Below are positions 13,452 through 24,502 of a stretch of DNA of 64,000 bases, piece by piece (the stretch's first letter is position 1; each line of letters begins with the position of its first letter). This DNA is from Xiphias gladius (taxonomy: Eukaryota; Chordata; Actinopteri; Istiophoriformes; Xiphiidae): positions 7,509,001 through 7,573,000 of the forward strand of contig NC_053416.1 of NCBI RefSeq assembly GCF_016859285.1, in the 5' to 3' direction. A model generated the notes under the pieces. That model was given only the letters and a program-made list of their open reading frames with translations, searched no databases and was not told where the DNA came from. The position numbers were made by a program, and so were the translations under genes.

Positions 13452-14215
13452 GAGGGCCCGCTGGACCTCCTGCAGCCTCCTTCTTGACCACCTCCACCTG
13501 TTACCTGTTAAAACCCCCAACTTACAGAGGACCACTACAGAGGGAAACGCATACAGCTAATTGGGTGGATAAAGATATGAGATGAGCGTGTGGCTGGATG
13601 ATTGGACAGATGAAGGAGGATTGGACAGATGAATTGCAGGGTATCATTGATGAATTGGCTGAATGCAGCAGCAAACGGCGTGGCCAGTTTTATGAACAGT
13701 CAGGGGGCTATTAGTGCCTCTCTTCCCAACTTCCTTTTTTTTTTTTTTTTTTCCACTCTAACCTTCTCCCTGTGCTTTGTTCCCAGAGAAACTGTTTCTC
13801 TCTCCTTTCCCTCTCTCCCATTTAACTTGACCCCCTTCTGTCTCCACACTATTTTCCTGTGCGCGCTTGTGTTAGTCATTTTTATGGCCATTATTGTACT
13901 CCTCAAGTGCTCCCAGTGCTCTGACATAAACTTCAACCCCCCAACCATCTTAGTAAGAGAGACAGATGAATAAAAGAAAGACGGTAAAAACCATTAAAAC
14001 GCATTCAGATGTAACGAAACACGACATAAAATCTCTTCCAAACCTTATCACTCTCCTAGTGTGCCTCCTTATATATGAGCTAATGTACTAAGTTCAGAAA
14101 AAAAAAATTCAAACTACATATGAAGGGGGGTGGTACGGTACACTGGAAAGGAATGTGCAGATGTTTAAAATCAATGTACATTTCAAATTAAGTACTGTTT
14201 CACTTTTGAAATAAA
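13452..14215 (+). other. arfip2: arfip2 3' UTR (minimal extent)
   Basis: Non-coding sequence after the TGA at 13449-13451. AATAAA hexamers occur at 13969-13974 and 14210-14215. A further AATAAA at 16605-16610 lies just before the next gene's CpG block, so a long-form 3' UTR of about 3.1 kb is possible. Which site is used cannot be read from sequence. Confidence 0.6.
14210..14215 (+). terminator. arfip2: poly(A) signal candidate for arfip2
   Basis: AATAAA followed within about 30 bases by GT-rich sequence (GATTGTTTGTAG), which fits a cleavage and polyadenylation site. Alternatives are at 13969 and 16605. Confidence 0.5.
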
Positions 14216-16600
14216 TATTATGATTGTTTGTAGCTTATAAAAAAGACAATGCTGTGTTTAGTGTTTGGTTAATTTGACTCATCTCTTTATTTTCTAATTA
14301 ATTTAGTGCTAGTCAGCTGTACGCCTTATACTTCAGAGTAAAGGACAGTATACTGTTAGGGCAATGTGTTCTGGTGTTTAGACTGCAAGTACTGCAGTGT
14401 TTAGTCGGTAATTATCAAAAATGCTACAGATATCAGTTGTAACCTGAAAATTCTTCAACTTAAACTCATATATGCAACAATCATTTGAGGAGCACTACCA
14501 CAGCTTCCCAAAGTTATACTGCTTCGAGCCTTTACTAATGGTCTTTTATTTACCCAAAGAGAATTGAGAGGGACGTGTATTGGACGGTGACCCTTACAAC
14601 GTCCTCATGGGTCATTTAAACAGCATTGATTGGTTCAGTTTCGCCGTGGACTGAGGAGGCTTTGAGGGACAGTTTGCCTATGTAAGATGGGTATGCCAGT
14701 CTGTTGAGATCCAACAAACTTGAATCGATTCATTCCTTTATTTAATTGTCGAACAGACTGTATTTAAAAGAAATTTGCTGCATTTTGTTTGCTTAGAATA
14801 TATTTGTCTATGGTTACCTTTCTTCACACTGAAGATTACTGTAGCTGTCTAATGTTACTAATTCTAGTATTTCAACATAAAATCCTCTAATTTAGTAGTC
14901 GGTGATTGGTATAATACTAATTATTCATCGTTTGTTATATCACCTGTAACTGAAACATTATCTTAGTATAAAGGTAGTAAACAATCAAGGAAAGCTGACA
15001 ATTAAGAGAGAGGGTGTTGCCATGAAATATTGGCATGGTACTACAAATGTTACACTGAATCTTTACGCATCACTGTATTTATTACGTTCATCGTATGTGT
15101 TAATCTGTTGGAATCAACATATTGTAGACTGGAACTTCTGGTTTGTGCCGATTTACTCAATTTACGAGTGTGACATTTAAGGCATTTTGCAGACGACACA
15201 ATGATGAGAAAACATGCCTCAGTCTTACCAAAATCTGTAATTGATCTACTCCAAAAGGAAAAAAAAAAAAAAAAAAATCTAAACTAACTGATCGAAAGTT
15301 ATTTAACTTCCTAGTGTCAAATCTCTGTGAGGTCAAATGAAGGAAATCCAGTATAATGAATGTTTAAACTCTAGGAACAGAAGGGAGAGCTCTGTCAAAT
15401 CTCCCATCAGTTAACGTGTTAGTCCTCCGGGTTCTCTCCTCCGTATTTGCATGGCAGCCAGCGATCCAAAGTGTACCCGCAGATGTGTGTGAAGGCACCG
15501 ATGCCCTACTCTTGGCCCTCTGCGCGCCAGCTAGCATGGAGTGGCAGAACTCCGTGCTTTCGGGGTTTACTTTCAATGCTGCACTCGTAAGGACGGTTAT
15601 GAAAAGAAGTGGATGTGATTTTTAATGAAAAGCAAATGTAAAAAATGGATTGTAAGATTTTTTTTTTTTTTTTTTTTTTGAGCTTGTGTTTTCTTATGTG
15701 TCAACAGGGTGTATTTTATTCTGGCTGAAAAAATTGACTCCGTAAGACCTTGGCCTCACTTGGGGCTAAAATTTGCAGCTTCACTGGCTAGCTCCTGGTC
15801 TGTTTGACCGCCACACAGCAATATTAACAAAATGTGAGTCCTCTTTTTCCAAACCTGCACCCTTTGAAATTCCTCTCCCTAAACCAAAATGAAGATTTAT
15901 AAAATGAGATATTTTATTTGTGTACAATCAATATTTTCTAGGTTGAGCTGGTGTATTGTACAGTATGAATGATTGCAGGTAGTGGTATTTAAGATGATAA
16001 ATGAAGTTGTGTCATGGATCGATGTGATGCTCTGCCTTCACTCCTCACTCAGACCTGAACAGTCCCACCCCACCCCCAAGGGAAAAAAAAAAAAATTAAA
16101 AGTACACATTTTCAAATGCTCTTGCTGTATTTTCTGTTTTTGTCTTCCATCTCATTTGTAATTGCACTGCAGCGTATAGTGAACTTTCTGTGGCAGAGCT
16201 GCAGCCATCTGGACTCGGTCCAATGAAAGGGTGGTCACAGTCATCCACAGGCATTTAGGAAGTGTTCTTGATCAGCCTCGTTGATCTCTGTGCTAATTAA
16301 ATCCTCCCATTTGATTTATCGCAAGATGTGGAACTCTGGACAGAAGTTCCCCCTCCGATATCACCAATACATTCCTGGCACCACAAGGCAAAAGCACTTC
16401 ACACATTTTCACACATTTCCACGCACATGTTGCACCAGTCATCCGTTTTTTTTGCCATACATGTCTTTTTTTTTTTAAATTTTATTCATTTTTTTTAAAT
16501 TTTTTTGCTGGAGGATGAGGGGGTTTCTTCACAGTGCAGTTGTGTTGTGAAATTTGTCCATCTACAAATGTATGACTTTCTCCTGCCTTATTCTTTGCTA
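14216..16600. other. long arfip2 3' UTR or intergenic spacer
   Basis: AT-rich, with poly-A near 15260 and poly-T near 15660 and 16470. No coding exon, RNA gene or transposon recognised. The 69-70 codon open frames on both strands near 15364-15625 overlap each other and look random. Confidence 0.5.
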
Positions 16601-16604
16601 TAGA

Positions 16605-16610
16605 AATAAA
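16605..16610 (+). terminator. arfip2: distal poly(A) signal candidate for arfip2
   Basis: AATAAA in the sequence just before the next gene's CpG-rich start. If used, it would give arfip2 a 3' UTR of about 3.1 kb and leave under 100 bases before the downstream promoter region. Confidence 0.35.
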
Positions 16611-16689
16611 TGACACGGTAGTGTTTGGTCTTCACACACACTTATTTAATACTATAGTCCATTTTCCGCAGCTTTTTTGAAGCCTACCC

Positions 16690-16883
16690 AAAATACCCCC
16701 CCCTTCCATCTCACCGAAAGGGCGTTCCCATACCGGCGAAAGCCGACTCGAATTCGATTGGCGGAGACGCGCCCTTCACCTGTGGCCGCCGTTGGGGCGA
16801 GACCGAGCGACCGTCGCAGTCGGCAGAAGCACGAGGCGAGGTCGGAGCGAGGACTGGCTCGCGAGCTACGTTTCAACAGCACG
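16690..16883 (+). promoter_or_regulatory. fhdc1-like: CpG-rich promoter and 5' non-coding exon of the FHDC gene
   Basis: A short CpG-dense block (many CG, GCGA and GCCG words) ends at the donor ACAGCACG|GTGAGT (GT at 16884). It lies 1.2 kb upstream of the first FHDC coding exon, which has an acceptor at 18011-18013. I read this as the promoter and non-coding first exon. The transcription start is not identifiable. Confidence 0.55.
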
Positions 16884-18072
16884 GTGAGTAAAGTGGGTCT
16901 GTGAAGTTGTCCCCCCCCCGCGACAGGTCAGAGTCTATGCAAACGCCAGCGCCAGTATTATTGTCTACGCTGGAGGATTTGTTAAGTCAGGAACCTGTTT
17001 TTTTTTTTTCTTTTTTCTTCTTTTCTTTAAAGGATGTCGTATGTAAAGAAGTGACAGCGAAACCGTCATTATAAAACAAGTAACTTTAATTATGCCTTGT
17101 CCGTCGGAAAACACACACACACACACACTTTAACAGCTTCGAGGCTATTTTTTTTGGAAGTCTCCTGTGTCAGCTTTAATGTTCCGCGTCCGAACATCCC
17201 ACCGAATACGATTTATGTCGGTGCAATCGCATTTAATCGCAGTTGGTCTGCCCGTTAATTCCGCAGCTTCCCTCCGCGAAAAGAAAAAACCGCGAACGGT
17301 GGTAGAACCAAATTTGAAGGTAGCATCCATGTGTGGATACACCGCTCGGTGGATGGCATCTACGCCGAGTGCACCACTAGGCTCTAAGAAGCAATACAAG
17401 GTATGATTCAAGTTATGTGAGGCGTTTTCCTTTGCTGTGAAGAAGGAAGCATTCAATAGTGACATTTTCTCAATGACGTTTCGTGTGACAGACCAAAGAA
17501 CAACACTTGTGACACTAACACTGCTGTGGTATAGTTCATAGAGTAAAGGAGGAGGTAAAGCAGCAATGAAATCACTTTCTCTGAGTGTGGAGAGTAAAGA
17601 GGTGGTGGCACAATATTGACAGACTGCAGTGTCTGCCTTCGGGTATGCCATTTGACAGGTCACTCGAAATAACTCAAGCCAAAAAAATGAAACTGACATA
17701 GGCGATTCCTCTGTTAGTATTTGAGTTGTCGGATCTTTGACCACGAATTGAAGGCATTTTGAAAGCAGCAGCTGCAGAAATACGACCTTTATGATATTTT
17801 CGCTATGTGATGAAGCCTCAGTTTACCCAGAAGAAATGAATCTGTGGCTGTTAAACAATGAGAGAACATTACATTTGTAAAAGATTGTTCCCGTTGACTT
17901 TATAAACATATAAGAGACCCTAAGTGCACATATAATTTTATCTTCCAAAGGAATCACCCCGCTTGTCTAAAATACTGCAGTTTTTATGGATTTATACTCG
18001 TGTATCTCCTCAGATCTGAGTGGCCGGCAGTGGGATATTTCTGTCTATCATCTTGGGATTTGAGAGATACCG

Positions 18073-19760
18073 ATGGAGGGAGTGCTGATTTTAAAATCTG
18101 CACCGACTCCTCCCCTGGCACCGGATGCTCAGGAAGATTCCGATCTCCAAGCATCTTCTGCTGTGCCTCCCCCCATGTGTGTTAGCGCTCCACCACCACC
18201 ACCACCACCACCTCCTCCTCCTCCTCCTCCTCCCCTTCTTACCACCTCTCCTTTTGGCTCTCGTAATGTCCAGAGAAGATCCATGAAAAAGCTGAACTGG
18301 GACACCATCCCCAGCCAGCGTGTCCTGGGCAAATTGAATGTTTGGACATCTAAGCGGCCTCAGAGGGACCTGGTGCTGGATATTCGGAGCATGGAGGAGC
18401 TGTTCAGTCATGTAGACAAACGGGCATCACTGTGCAGTTCAAGGCTCAAGGGTCTGCGGTTTGATGGCCTGGACCTCTTTCCGGCGGAGCCTCAGGTAAA
18501 TAGCTAGGGTTGCACTTGAGTCATATTTGAAACTATCCTAGATACAGCAATGGTTGATTTCGACGGTTTTTGACGTGGGAAGTCGAACGAAGTCCAGACG
18601 CTGGGGAAGTTACGAATACCCAAAAAGGAAGTGATTTTTAAAAGTTCCCCACCAATTAAATCATGAGTGAGGAACTACTAAAGTAAAACAGTGCATGGGG
18701 GTGTTTTTTGCTTCCACAGAGATGATCTGAAATATATTGTTGAGTATGAACTTGTCTCATCTGTACATGGCTGTACAGAGGAGAAACTTTTTTTTTCTTT
18801 TTTTGATGAATGCTTTTTGTTTCTTTTCTCTTCAGGTCACAATCCTTGACTCTAAAAAGAGTATGAATATTGGCATCTTCCTGAGACATTTCAAGAGGTA
18901 AGGTTATAGCTGAGGTCAAATCTAAAAGAGACAATCATATTGAAAATAGACGTGTATTTAGAAAGAAAAAAAACGTGTATGATCCGGGGAGAGAATACCA
19001 TAGAGCAACATATCAAGAGAAGGACACCCAACAAGAACTAAACGTACTCCAAATGGAATAACTACAGGAAGCAGTGGCCAGAGAAAGGTGCTTTCATGTC
19101 AAACCCAGAGTCAAAAACACTCCCACTGTGCTAATCATTACCCAACCCAGCAGCCTCTTTATCTGAGTGGACCATAGTCAAATACATGGAAATGCCTCTT
19201 TTTTTTTTTTTTAAACATCATTTGAGAGCATTTAGTAGCAACATATGGAACAACACCTTTTGTTTTAACAATTATGACTACTTTTATTAATACGTAAATG
19301 ATAGGAAAACATAGTGCTGACCTAGTAGGTCAGGCTGAGCAGCAAGAATTGAAATTTGTGTCTTGTGTCTTAAATCAAGGCCGGGTCATTTAAAGTTGGA
19401 GGGTCAGGTACCCAGTTACTGAATACCGATTGGAGTTGCTAATGATTCTGGATCTGGAAAATACAGAGATGTTGTGTTTATTAATGCTGTTTTATTAATG
19501 TACTACTACTTGACTACTTGAAATCTTGTTTAGTTCCCTTGACAGAGACTTGATCCTTTAGATAATAAAATAATAACTAAATAAAAACAGTTTTTGAAAA
19601 TGCGGTTTTCAAGCCTTAGCAGTGATTGCTGTCTTCTTCTCAGGCTTTATTCAGCTGAAGCAGCCCTCTTAAATATGATAGGGTGGCCTCTAGAGTGCCA
19701 CTTGGGAGGCCCAAAACCGAGGCCAAAAAGTCCACAAAACATTTTTTATAACTCCTAAAG

Positions 19761-19837
<77 letters not shown>

Positions 19838-22800
19838 ATAATAAATTGACTGTCCAGCAGTGGAGCCAGTTTCTGTGTCTGAAACTTATCAAGATGATGT
19901 TACTTTCAGTCCAAGGTTCAGTCAGTTGTCACTTTGAATACCAAATGCACTCTGTGTGTGTCAGCAGCTCAGTACTGGAATGATGTCTGCTTTAGCAACT
20001 TATTCAAATTCAAATTGTGTCAAGTGGACTCAATGGGCAGTCCATGGCACTGGTGACCACATATCTTTTTTTTGAGCACGTTGCTGCACGAATTTGCATT
20101 TTAATACGTGGCATATGTCATGCTTGGCAGAGGAGGTCTCCCGGGAAGCTGTAACATCCGATATCTGAAAGTAGGCTGCCAACCAATAACTTTCAATAAG
20201 CTTAGAAATTAACAGGACTATTTTCACGGAATCTATTTATGGTCATTGTTTGTCATCAGGGTTTCACTTTGTGACTGCCACGGTGTTCAGCAGCCACCTC
20301 TCTTGTCTAGTATAGGTGCACTACATGGGCTTCCCACCAGCACTCGAATACACCACCTTGAAGAATTTCTCAAATTAGCCAGTGGTCTCAACAGTGGTCT
20401 GCAATGCCGAAGCATTGCAAAAACTAAAACAGAGCAGGACGACTTACTTGAGCAGGTTTTAAGTCTCTTGAATTAGATTTTCACACTGTGTTTTTAGATG
20501 AATAGGAACCAGTGGCAGCCTTGGAGGTAGGGAGACAACTAGCGTGACTTAGCAGGACTGTTGATGTTTAATAAATTATGGTGACTATGATGGGATTTGT
20601 GGTCTTTTTATCTCTATCTGCAGACCAGTGACAGAAATGGTACAGGACATTCGTCAAGGGAACTGGCTCAGATTTGGAACAGGCAAACTAAAAGAGCTTT
20701 GTAAACTGCTACCAGACGAAAGTGAGGTAACAGCAGCTCAACTCTTCTCTTCTCATCTTTCCACTTTGGTCCTTTTATGCAAAAAGCAATGCACATGTAA
20801 ATGTCTTGGAATAAGAACTACTGTAAGACCAGGTATCTTCCTGTGCTATATTTAGATATTACATTTTTTTTTCTATTTGAAAGAAAAAACATATTGACCT
20901 AAAGTTCATCAATTACCATAATTATTAGGAAGCTATTTGTGATCATTTTGAAAGAATATGTTTGCTCTTTACTTCACATGCTTCATATTGGTCATGCTAA
21001 GCGACCCGAAGACTACCTGACTACTCTCTATCCAATTAAATCTCGTAGTATACATAAGATGGAATGAATGTAATCACTGTTCGTTGCATCAAACTCCCGT
21101 TAATGCACAGGTGAAGCAGCTGCTGTCCTTCAGCGGGAACCTCTCTGTGTTACCTGAGGCAGACCAGTTCATGGTGCAGCTGGTCAAAATGCCGGGGTGA
21201 GTCCAGAGGTTTCCGGAAAGATTTATTTAAAATGATATTGGGCAACTCAAACATTTCTAAAATATATGACTGCATGTAAGTTGAAGATATGCTGACAGTG
21301 AAAAAACGTATAAAAAAAATCTTGTGTGCATCTGTTATCTCGCATATGGCGTATTATTTTTATATAATTCTACCACTTTTGTGCCAAAGACTTCACATAC
21401 AGCACATCAAAACACGTGGTTCATTGAAGAAACCTCTGCTATTATTTTTTTGGTGATTTGTTGTTCACAAAAAAAAAAGTTGCCCTATCCAGATCTCTCT
21501 AGGCTTAGTAATGATAAATAAAACTGATAAAACGACAACAGCTGACGCAGTAATTAGCAGTTTTGTTGATGTGTCTTTCCTTTTAGCTACGAGGAATGCC
21601 TGAAAACGATGCTGCTGAGGGAGGAATTCTTTCCTCTTATGGAGGAGGTGAAGAACTCTGTTGCTGTCATGACCAAAGCAGCTAATGGTAACACTTCACG
21701 AGCATCCTCCAAAGCTGCTAACAGTCCCAGCTTGGTTTGTTTTTACACTATCCAGGTCCCATTTGATGTTTATATTACAGTCCTTTGTCTCCATCTCTTC
21801 TTCCTCTCTCCTCCTTAGAGCTGTTGGACTGTGATGACCTCCACTCAGTCATTCGGCTGGTATTAAAAGCTGGGAATTACATGAACGCTGTTGGTATTTT
21901 TCTTTCAGAATTATGTTTCTTATTACCTACACTAATGTTTTATTTCTAATGCATTTAAGCTGCCCTTTTGTGCTTTCAGAGGCTTTTTACTCAGCATTTA
22001 TTATACTGATGACTGGACAATTCAAATTTATAATTCAGGGTGGCTACAGTGCCAATGCCATTGGCTTCAGGATGACCTCTCTGCTCAAGTTGGCAGACAC
22101 CAAGGCCAACAAGCCTGCCATGAACCTCATGCACTATGTTGCCAAGGTGAGGAGCAACCCTAGGATGAGCAGATGTTGGCTGAAGAAAATGTTTGTGAAA
22201 TTATGAAATAGCCTGTTGTTCACGCTATGTCTCTGAATGGTATTGTAACTACTGTTTCTCTTTCCTTTTATCTTCCACCCAAAGCAAGCGGAAGACATTG
22301 ATGCTGAGTTGCTGACTTTTCCCAGCCAGCTTGAACACATCGGGATGGCATCAAGGTGGCTATCTTTAGTTTACTGACGATCTGTTTGGTATTTTAACTG
22401 AAAATGTTTTGCACACTAACAGTTCGTTCCAATTTTTTTCATATGTGTTTCCATCCAAAGCTGAATTTGATTGGTATAATGTACAATTTTTGTTTTCCTC
22501 ACAACACGCCACGTCATGCTTGATACCACAGAATTTGTAAAGAGGAGGTAATCACAGACTTTGAGAGAGAGTTGAAGAAGATCAAGGAGGTGAAACTGTA
22601 CAGCAGCAGACAGCCTGAGCTCTTACAACAGATGGAAACGTTTCTCATGGTAAAGTTTCCTCTCGTTATTTGACCTTTAATTGCGCAAAAGCACCAAGAT
22701 GTATAGCAAAAGCACAAACCGAGTTTGTGAATAATTTGTGCACTTTGGATCCCTCTTCTTTATACCCTTCTATGTTAAATTCTCAGAGGGCTGATGCCAA

Positions 22801-24266
22801 GCTGGCCAACGTGGGATCCTCTCTCCAGGAGCTAAATTCTCTGTGCAATGCTGTGGCTGAGTACTTCTGTGAAGACCCAGCCACCTTCAAAATGGAGGAG
22901 TGCTGCTCCATCTTCCATTCCTTTTGCATGCGGTTTGATACAGCTGTACAGGTAAGAATAGAAAGAGTTTGCAATAATACTTAAATATGCTATGGAATAA
23001 ACGGCATCACTGGGAAAAACTATACTATTGCTTTTTTGCTTAAGGGATATTCTGCGTACTCAGCATTATGAGCATTCCCAAATTTTAAAGGAACCTTTTT
23101 GATGGTTTAATGATGAGTACGCTGAATTTCAACAAGCTGTGTCCTCCTGTCCCCTTGTGTCACTAGTCTGCACTTAGTTAGATCTTACTTGAATATATCT
23201 TCTCTTTACCTGGCTGTAGGAGAACCGAGAGCGAGAGGTGGCAGAGCAGAGGCGCAAGCGGAAGGAAAGCATGCGTTTTGCAGCCAAACGACGCTCCACA
23301 GTGTCTGGCCCAGGACCCGAGCCTGATCGGAACTCATCCAGCTTGGAGTCGGCCTTACACAGCTTTCTGTCCACCGTTCCAGAGGGATTAGCCAGATGTA
23401 GGAGGAGCATGCTGTCCCCAATCGAAGGATCCCCCGCTGACGGCAGTTCTCAGACTGTTCCATCAGCAGAAAAAACTGAGGCTACGCCCTGCACTAGACG
23501 GGAGAGGCCTGAGAAGAAACAACCCAAACTGCAGAAAGAGGATGGGCAAGTAGCAGCACTGGAAAACAAAGAGGACGCTGTGAAGATGCGTGACATGAGT
23601 CGGAAGGTGCTTCGTTACCAAAACAGCAAAAGTAGCCTTGATGGGGACAGAGTTTTAGGCACTCCTCGTCGCTCAGAGAGGGCGCAAGATACTCCAGCTA
23701 CTCCAAGCACCCCTCGGCCTAGAACCAGAGACTTCTTCTTTGCCAACAATGGGGATGTTGGCTCCCCGTGGACTATCCTGAGCCCTTTTACTTATTCCCA
23801 AAGAAACATCCCACTGCGAAACAGACAAGCACACCAACTAAGACTGTCCTCTACGTCCGGTGGAGACGACCTCGATGATGGAGTCTGGGAGAGTGATGAT
23901 GGACTAACATCTCCATCCGGGGGTTCTGCGTCTCTTCCCGAGTGCCCCCGTCAGAAAGCTGTGTCGCAGGGTCCAATCCTCAGGTCTGTTTCCGTGGATG
24001 AAACTAGGCGATCTCCAGGATCTGGCTTCCGGCTGGGGGACTTGATCCAGAGGAGCATATCTCAAAGGTCATACTCCTCTGGCTCAAGGACAGAAAATAC
24101 GGGAGAAGAAGTTGCAAGAGTCTTTCCATTGCAGCGCGGTAAGGCGAGGAATCATGTAGAGGAGCAAGTGAGCGGCTCTGGGTTTATGTCCTTCTTCAGA
24201 CGCATTGGAGGCAGGAATAAGCCAGGTGATGTGGAAGAACAAAACTTCAAAGGATCTAATACTTGA
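18073..24266 (+). CDS. fhdc1-like: FH2 domain-containing protein, FHDC1 family (inverted-formin-like), 11 coding exons, 784 aa
   Basis: FHDC1-type formins combine an FH2 actin-assembly domain with a microtubule/Golgi-associated tail and lack the Rho-binding N-terminus of diaphanous formins. Coding exons: 18073-18495, 18836-18897, 20624-20726, 21111-21196, 21587-21687, 21819-21889, 22039-22146, 22285-22355, 22532-22649, 22787-22951, 23220-24266; all phases join. A single run of 15 prolines (residues 40-54) forms a short FH1. FH2 (about 67-450) shows LNWDTIP, the NVW of the lasso, AGNYMNAGG and [16 protein letters not shown]. The last exon encodes a basic, Ser/Arg-rich tail of 348 residues ending with MSFFRRIGG. 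The start is fixed by an in-frame TGA 12 nt upstream. The total is much shorter than human FHDC1 (about 1143 aa), mainly in the tail. The intron after 21889 uses an unusual donor, GTTGGT. Assignment to the family is firm; which paralogue it is, is not. Confidence 0.9.
19765..19833. repeat. (TG)n microsatellite
   Basis: About 34 uninterrupted TG units in the FHDC intron between coding exons 2 and 3. Confidence 0.95.
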
Positions 24267-24496
24267 TTAAAAATTTTATTTAGAGACAGAAACCAAACTT
24301 TGTCATTTTTTGTGTGTTTTTAGAATGTTTAAATTTGTTTTTCTGTTTGTGTTTTTTTAACTGTCATGGTTTTACCCTTCAGTGGAACCAAGGCAACCAA
24401 GGACTTGCTTTGAACTGTGATGGCTTTGATTTTTGGAAGTCAAACCACATTCAAAAATCGCAACATATTTCTTTCTTTTTTTGTCTCTTTGTGCGC

Positions 24497-24502
24497 AATA
24501 AA
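24497..24502 (+). terminator. fhdc1-like: poly(A) signal candidate for the FHDC gene
   Basis: AATAAA 231 bases after the stop codon, followed by a GTGACATT...TTTT stretch resembling a U/GU-rich downstream element. This gives a short 3' UTR. Confidence 0.65.

Noticed and set aside
18091-18411. Antisense frames with Trp, Gly or Arg runs opposite the FHDC first coding exon
   Set aside because: They are complements of the CCA/CCT proline repeat.
20246-20476. 76-codon + strand frame in an FHDC intron
   Set aside because: It interrupts the continuous frame between exons 2 and 3, has no matching phase and shows no FHDC similarity.
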